From: Diospyros lotus | Lineage: Eukaryota > Streptophyta > Magnoliopsida > Ericales > Ebenaceae | Length of the DNA: 64,000 nucleotides | Assembly (NCBI RefSeq): GCF_014633365.1 | Contig: NC_068339.1 | Location: forward strand, 28,529,316-28,593,315 | Direction of reading: 5' to 3' | Shown: piece after piece, positions 59,217 through 64,000 of the stretch | How the letters are laid out: every line of letters begins with the position of its first letter | Position numbering within the stretch: the first letter of the stretch is position 1 | The notes under the pieces: generated by a model | What the model was told of the DNA's origin: nothing | What the model saw: the letters and a program-made list of their open reading frames with translations, nothing else | Databases searched by the model: none | Program-made: the position numbers and the translations under genes

Positions 59217-59383
59217 AAGGGAGGAAAAGATAACATCTCATTCTGGGAGAAAATTTTCCCAAAAAGGGGATTTTGTTTCATTTATAAGTCGAAGTACAGC
59301 ATATGACATTACTTAAGGAAAAACAACAAAAAAAATGCAACTAACACTTAATAAGCAAAAAACAAAAGTCGTCCGAGACTCTT

Positions 59384-59852
59384 TTAAGGACTGTTCGACT
59401 TCCAGACCCAAGCATCATTACTCGTCGCGTCGTCTCCAAACTCCACCTCTGGACCATTAGGGTCGTCGTGTACAATTGCCCCTTCCTCCTCATCATTTGA
59501 GCTAAAGTAGTCAATGTCCATCATATTAGCCTCAGTTGCTTCGTTGACATCCCAATCCCTATCTAAGTCTTCTCATTCTATTATCATCCCTTCATAAATA
59601 TTGGGATGCATAGTTGACTTGATGGCGAATCCCTTCAGTTAAGGCTCTCTAATCTCCCTCTAAATGATTGATCAGGAAATCTACCTGGGCATGCGTCAGG
59701 CTCGGTCGTACATAACTGCTTGGTGGTCTGTCCCTTAAGATACCCTCGAGAATATCTAGCCAGCCGAAGACATCTTCCACCACTGCCTCGTTATCCGCCC
59801 ATCGACTGGTCCAGTGAGTCACCCAAAACTGCTCGAGGTAGTTTTCTCCCAT
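59384..59852 (-). pseudogene. Pre-gag leader ORF of element J (function unknown)
   Basis: The first 67 codons (59852-59649) are open: MGENYLEQFWVTHWTSRWAD, then EAVVEDVFGWLDILEGILRD and PPSSYVRPSLTHAQVDFLI. Past a stop and a frame change, an acidic tail (DYFSSNDEEEGAIVHDDPNG) ends NDAWVWKSNSP and TAA at 59384. It lies between the primer site and gag like the ORFs of C and I. If the solo LTR at 62717-59890 is ignored, it starts about 105 bases after the primer-binding site. No known domain is recognised. Confidence 0.65.
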
Positions 59853-60564
59853 TCTGACATATTAAATATTGATCAGATTTCTTACCCTATGTAACACCCC
59901 AATTCCCGGGAGTGTTAACGTAACGTAAGATTCCGGGGATAAATTTTTTTCAAACAAAAATCCAACACAAAAACCATTCCCCGAAGATCCCGTTACACCT
60001 TCTCAGTATATCAATTATGAACCATTAATAAACCAAGACAGATTCACCAACACAAATGCGGAAGCTAGATCGAAACCTCAACAGGTCATAACCAAAACCA
60101 CTTTATTTATATATAAAGTTGCACCAACGTTTACATGACGTTTTCAAAAGTAAATAACATAACTGAAAAGACATAATGTAAACTATCCACTAATCGCCGT
60201 CACTCCTCGACGATTCCTTTCCCTTTTGCACCGCTGCCTTCACCTGGAACGTTTGAATATTCCAGGGACAAAGTCCAAATTAGATGATGAATCATCTAAG
60301 TGAGAGTTCAAAACACATTTTTCATGAATAATGCAAGACATGAAATAAACCAATATACCCGGTAAGCCCTAGCTCAAGAGAATTCCCACGCGCTTAACCC
60401 TACCATGGGGAAAGAGCAATCTCTCTAAAAGCTATGCCACCACACCGACTCGACGACGCGACGCGATTCTAGCTTAAATGGGGCTGCCAACGCATCTCAC
60501 CAGAATACGTTCCCACCTTAAGCATCCAGGAACCACCATACAATCCCAACTCCAAAATTTCACA

Positions 60565-60930
60565 TGGACCACCTAGTCGTCCTAGTGCAACTTCCCTGGC
60601 CAAACGGCCTGGCATGGAAATCAAGGCGGCTATCCTGACATGCACACCCAGCATCAGATACCCCTATTATTCCGTCACGCCCTTGGAGAATTACGGCTAC
60701 ACTATCCAGACAACATCCTAGGCTGACATCCCACATGATCAACACAGTATGGATCACCTAGTCGTCCTAGTGCAACTTCCCTGACCAAACGGTCTGGCAC
60801 GGAAACCAAGGCGGCTATCCTGACATGCACACCAGCATCAGATACCCCTATTATTCCGTCACGCCCTTGGAGAATTATGGCTACACTATCCAGATAACAT
60901 CCGAGGCTGACATTCCATACGTACACATAA
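60565..60930. repeat. Tandem duplication, 184-bp unit
   Basis: Two copies of a unit starting GGA(C/T)CACCTAGTCGTCCTAG, differing at few positions, inside solo LTR K. Confidence 0.85.
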
Positions 60931-61547
60931 AACTCAAGACAATGCAACAATTCACAATTCAATGCATCGTATAAACAACATTTATAAAATGCAATGCACA
61001 GTTCAAAACGTTTAGGGACAAACCTCCCTCATAAATCCAACCGTCACCGGTTACCATTTTAATGCACAAAACCATTTTGCATGAAATCACCATATGTTCA
61101 GATAGAACAAGCACAATAAATCAAGTTTTGGAGGAGAACCACTCACAAGAAAGCCAAATTTTGGTAGCGAACAACTCACCTTGAACGAAACTCAGAACAC
61201 CTCGAATCTTGTGCCCAACCTCAATTTTCGTGTAACTCCTCAAGTCTTTTAACCAAACCACCTTCTTACAGGTCCTCACGCGCTGCCTAAGTGCTCTACG
61301 CGTGTGATGCCTCGCGTATGCTTTAAAAACCCTCTATCCACTAAACCCGAAGCACTCTCGTCTAGCACAAATGTATCACAACTTCGAATGAGAGAATCCT
61401 TAGCCTTGAGCCCCTATTTATATGTTTAGGAAACTTAGCCACCAAGAAATATATATTCTGCAATCATTTCAAATCTTTCAAAATCTTTTCCAATCATTCC
61501 AAATCTTCTAATATTTTCTATAATCATTCCAAATCTTTTGATATCTT

Positions 61548-61835
61548 TTGCAAATCATTCCAAAATCTTCTAAGATTCTCTACAATCATTGTAAATCTTC
61601 TATAATCATTCCAAATCTTCTAATATCTTTTGTAATCATTCCAAAATCTTCTAAGATTCTCTGCAATCATTGTAAATCTTCTATAATCATTCCAAATCTT
61701 CTAATATCTTTTGTAATCATTCCAAAATCTTCTAAGATTCTCTGCAATCATTGTAAATCTTCTATAATCATTCCAAATCTTCTAATATCTTTTGTAATCA
61801 TTCCAAAATCTTCTAAAATCTTCTGCAATCATTGT
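61548..61835. repeat. Tandem repeat, 81-bp unit, about 3.5 copies
   Basis: Units built of ATTCCAAATCTTCTAATATC and CATTGTAAATCTTCTATAAT recur every 81 bases. Because 81 is a multiple of three, they keep a chance frame open on the + strand (61548-61952), which is not a gene. Confidence 0.88.
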
Positions 61836-62786
61836 TATCTAAATCAAATCTTTTCTTATCCAATCAAATCTTATACAAATCTTATCCTTAAAGTCATCAT
61901 GAGCCTTCATCTTATCTCTAACGTCATCATGAGACTTCATCCTTATCTCTAAAGTCATTTATGAAGCTTTTTCCTGAATCTCCCAAATGCCCCTAGTAAA
62001 AAGATTTCAAGAATTACACTTTGGCCCGAACTTTTGGATAATTGCACTTCGACCCTTTTTAACATGGTCCCCAGGCTAATTTTTAATTGCATTTTAGTCC
62101 CTGAAAAATGGACTAATTGCGCTAATGCCCCTAATTTTTCGGTAAATTACACTTTTACCCCCAACCTCAAAAATTACGATTTTGCCCCCGGCTCAAAAAC
62201 TGAACTTCTCTTTAAAGACCTTTATAACCCTTTGAAATATCCCAAAACACTCTCTTTAAAATTTCGAAAAAATATCGTTTCGATCTCCCTCCGTCAATTT
62301 CGAAAAAACTGCACTTAGGCCCGAATCTTCGTTTTTGCTACAAACCCTTTTGTTTCTTCCAAAAACTACTGAAGGGTTACTCTATATGCCAAATATGAAC
62401 TTCCTTGGGGTTCCATTGACTTCCCGAATGCCCCGTACGATAATTCGGTATTTCAGCCTAAATCACAATTGCCTTTTTTTTAGCTGTACCGGGAACCGTT
62501 CCCGATCCAACTTCTTTTGATGCCTAAAATCATAACTCGTATTACTTGTCGATACTATACCATTTTCCTTGGCTATCTAGGGTCCAGGGTATTCCCTCTG
62601 ACTAATTTGATCGTCCAAAGTTGCGTTAGTGTACCCTATAGTCTTATTTTCCACAAAGTCCATTTATGCCCTTCATCAAATATTATTTATGACCTCAAAT
62701 CATTCTCGGGTATTACACCCTAAGTTCTTATCAACCTTGGGTTTATAGATTCCTTATGATCTCTCCTATGTCTCCAAATAAAATTT

Positions 62787-62798
62787 GCTCTAATACCA
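62787..62798 (-). other. Primer-binding site of element J
   Basis: The minus strand reads TGGTATTAGAGC, one base from the initiator tRNA-Met site, two bases after the LTR end at 62801. Confidence 0.82.
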
Positions 62799-62800
62799 AC

Positions 62801-64000
62801 TGTAGCACCCCACCTCTTCAGGATGTTAGATCATATACTTGGATATATATATATATATATATATATACACGAATCATACTAAAATCCTCAACATACCCAT
62901 ATATAAGAATAACATTCCCAAAATAAAACTAAGGAACGGTAAACTTAATCATAAACGGAAGCAAAATCAGAACCTAATGACCTCATAAATTAGTACATAA
63001 TAGATTCATAGAATCATATCACTTCATCCAACATAATTTTACAATAATAGTTTAAAAACAAAATATACAACTAACTAAAATATTGGTCCTAGCCTTGGCA
63101 TAGGACACACAAAAACTTCCATCATGCTTATGCCTCGATCACTCCCTTGCCTTTCTGGCTACTCATCTCGCTTGGAACGTGAAATATTCCAGGGACAAAT
63201 GTCCAACATTAGAAGATGAATCTTCTAAGAGAGGGTTAAAAATAACATGAATGAATGATGCATGGACATATACAACAAATACCCTAGTGTAACTTCCCTG
63301 ACAAACCAGTCCGGCACAAAACCCTGGGCAATTATCCCGACATGCACACAAGGCAACGGGATACCCCTATACGTTGTTTCGGTAATACCCTTAGGGAATT
63401 ATGGCTACACTATCAGGGTGACATCCCATCACATCCACAAGTATCAGGATGTTAATAATATCATATTATGTGAAGAATCACGTCTATCGATACACCAGTA
63501 TATGTATACATATGACAAAATGCTCACAAATTACATAACACTTAGCAATCCTCGGGAAAACATGCATAATATAGAAAAAAAAAACTCATTACGTAAGCTT
63601 GAAAAACGTGTACTGCCTTAGTTTTTGTGCAAAGCCTAAAAAGTCACAAAATCACTCAATCTCTACCCTCAAAGCACCCTATCTATCATATTTATTCAAA
63701 TAAATATCAACACCTATTTTTTCATAATTTCTTCACACCTAGTTTTCGTGCTAAGCCTAAAAAGTCACAAAATCACTCAATCTCAAGCCTCAAAGCACCC
63801 TATCTATCATATTTATTCAAATAAACATCAATACCTATTTTTTCATAATTTCTTCACATTTTTCTTTATTTTCTTCCTATTTTTCTCTTAGAAAAATCCA
63901 AAATAAATACATACTCAAACATTTTTCCAAATATTTTTGCACCATAATACCTAAAATAATTTTCTCAAAATTCTCAAAAAAATTGAAAAATACCTATTGG
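62801..64000 (-). repeat. 5' LTR of element J, cut by the window end
   Basis: Starts on the + strand TGTAGCACCCCACC. Contains a TA microsatellite at about 62844-62868, a block at 63290-63425 related to the 184-bp unit of solo LTR K, and a tandem duplication of about 120 bp at 63616-63857. Small ORFs at 63262-63824 reflect these repeats. Confidence 0.8.
63616..63857. repeat. Tandem duplication, about 122-bp unit
   Basis: Two copies beginning CCT(T)AGTTTT(T/C)GTGC and ending TTTTTTCATAATTTCTTCAC, with about eight differences. Confidence 0.85.

Larger units (their letters stand above)
59890..62717 (-). mobile_element. Solo LTR K (D-like family) with perfect target duplication
   Basis: 2828 bp; the minus strand runs from TGTAATACCCGAG to GGGGTGTTACA. 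The 5-bp repeat CCCTA is exact at 59885-59889 and 62718-62722. The 5' third is similar to the LTR of element D (words such as GGGACTAAAATG, TTTTTACTA and TTTGGGAGATTCA). It arose by recombination between the two LTRs of a full element. It contains two tandem repeat blocks (60565-60930 and 61548-61835). Confidence 0.93.
58792..64000 (-). mobile_element. Ty3/gypsy element J, 5' part, with a solo LTR in its leader
   Basis: On the minus strand: 5' LTR (from beyond 64000 to 62801), primer-binding site (62798-62787), leader split by a solo LTR (62717-59890), leader ORF (59852-59384), then gag (about 59216-58792), which is cut by the LTR of I. The pol region is not in the window. Confidence 0.8.

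Noticed and set aside
61548..61835. Regular repeats as a possible CRISPR array
   Set aside because: Head-to-tail units without unique spacers in a plant LTR; CRISPR arrays are not expected in nuclear plant DNA.
61548..61952. 134-codon + strand ORF with 27-residue repeats
   Set aside because: Produced by the 81-bp tandem repeat in a solo LTR; the repeat length keeps the frame open.

Overview
This is a stretch of nuclear DNA from a flowering plant, most likely a dicot or other broad-leaved lineage. It has two intron-containing host genes of plant type. Almost everything else is LTR retrotransposon DNA, with a few DNA transposons and one short retroposon. Nothing looks bacterial. I saw no rRNA gene, tRNA gene or CRISPR array, and the species cannot be named from the sequence.

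Region 1 to about 22 kb holds the 3' end of a phosphatidate cytidylyltransferase (CDP-diacylglycerol synthase) gene on the + strand. Its last four recognisable exons are at 15057-15185, 15277-15333, 21657-21740 and 21840-21929. The introns and upstream flank are full of transposons. A truncated Ty1/copia element runs from the window edge to 2307. A complete copia element, B (3606-14565, target duplication ATATT), has a second, related copia element, A (3789-9178, target duplication CTAAG), inserted in its own left LTR. The 6.3-kb intron between the second and third exons holds Ty3/gypsy and copia fragments, a pair of inverted arms and a short poly-A retroposon.

Region 22-47 kb is intergenic nested DNA. 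The outer element is C, a minus-strand Ty3/gypsy chromovirus-type element (25617-45910, target duplication AATCC). Its left LTR carries a solo LTR (26148-28412). Its integrase end is broken by a plus-strand element, D (30382-36943), followed by pieces of two other LTRs. Its gag is interrupted by an LTR full of GTTTCGAAAC motifs. Its primer-binding site, leader ORF and gag now read on the opposite strand between inverted repeats. Two diverged copies of another repeat flank C.

Region 47-53 kb has a hAT-type element with an 8-bp target duplication (47083-48650) carrying a nested Harbinger-like MITE. Next is the only complete host gene, a DUF506/PDDEXK-like gene with two exons (50921-52192), with a TATA-like run and a G-box upstream.

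Region 52.4-64 kb is again nested gypsy DNA: a Tat-like LTR with the start of gag, a C-family LTR piece, element I inserted in the gag of element J, and a perfect solo LTR (59890-62717, target duplication CCCTA) in the leader of J.

The most interesting observation is an extra ORF between the primer-binding site and gag in three separate chromovirus-like elements (C, I and J). The three copies share short motifs, an acidic C-terminal half, a tryptophan near the end, and the same position and spacing. Retrotransposon reading frames here are nearly all broken by stops or frameshifts, so most are called pseudogenes.
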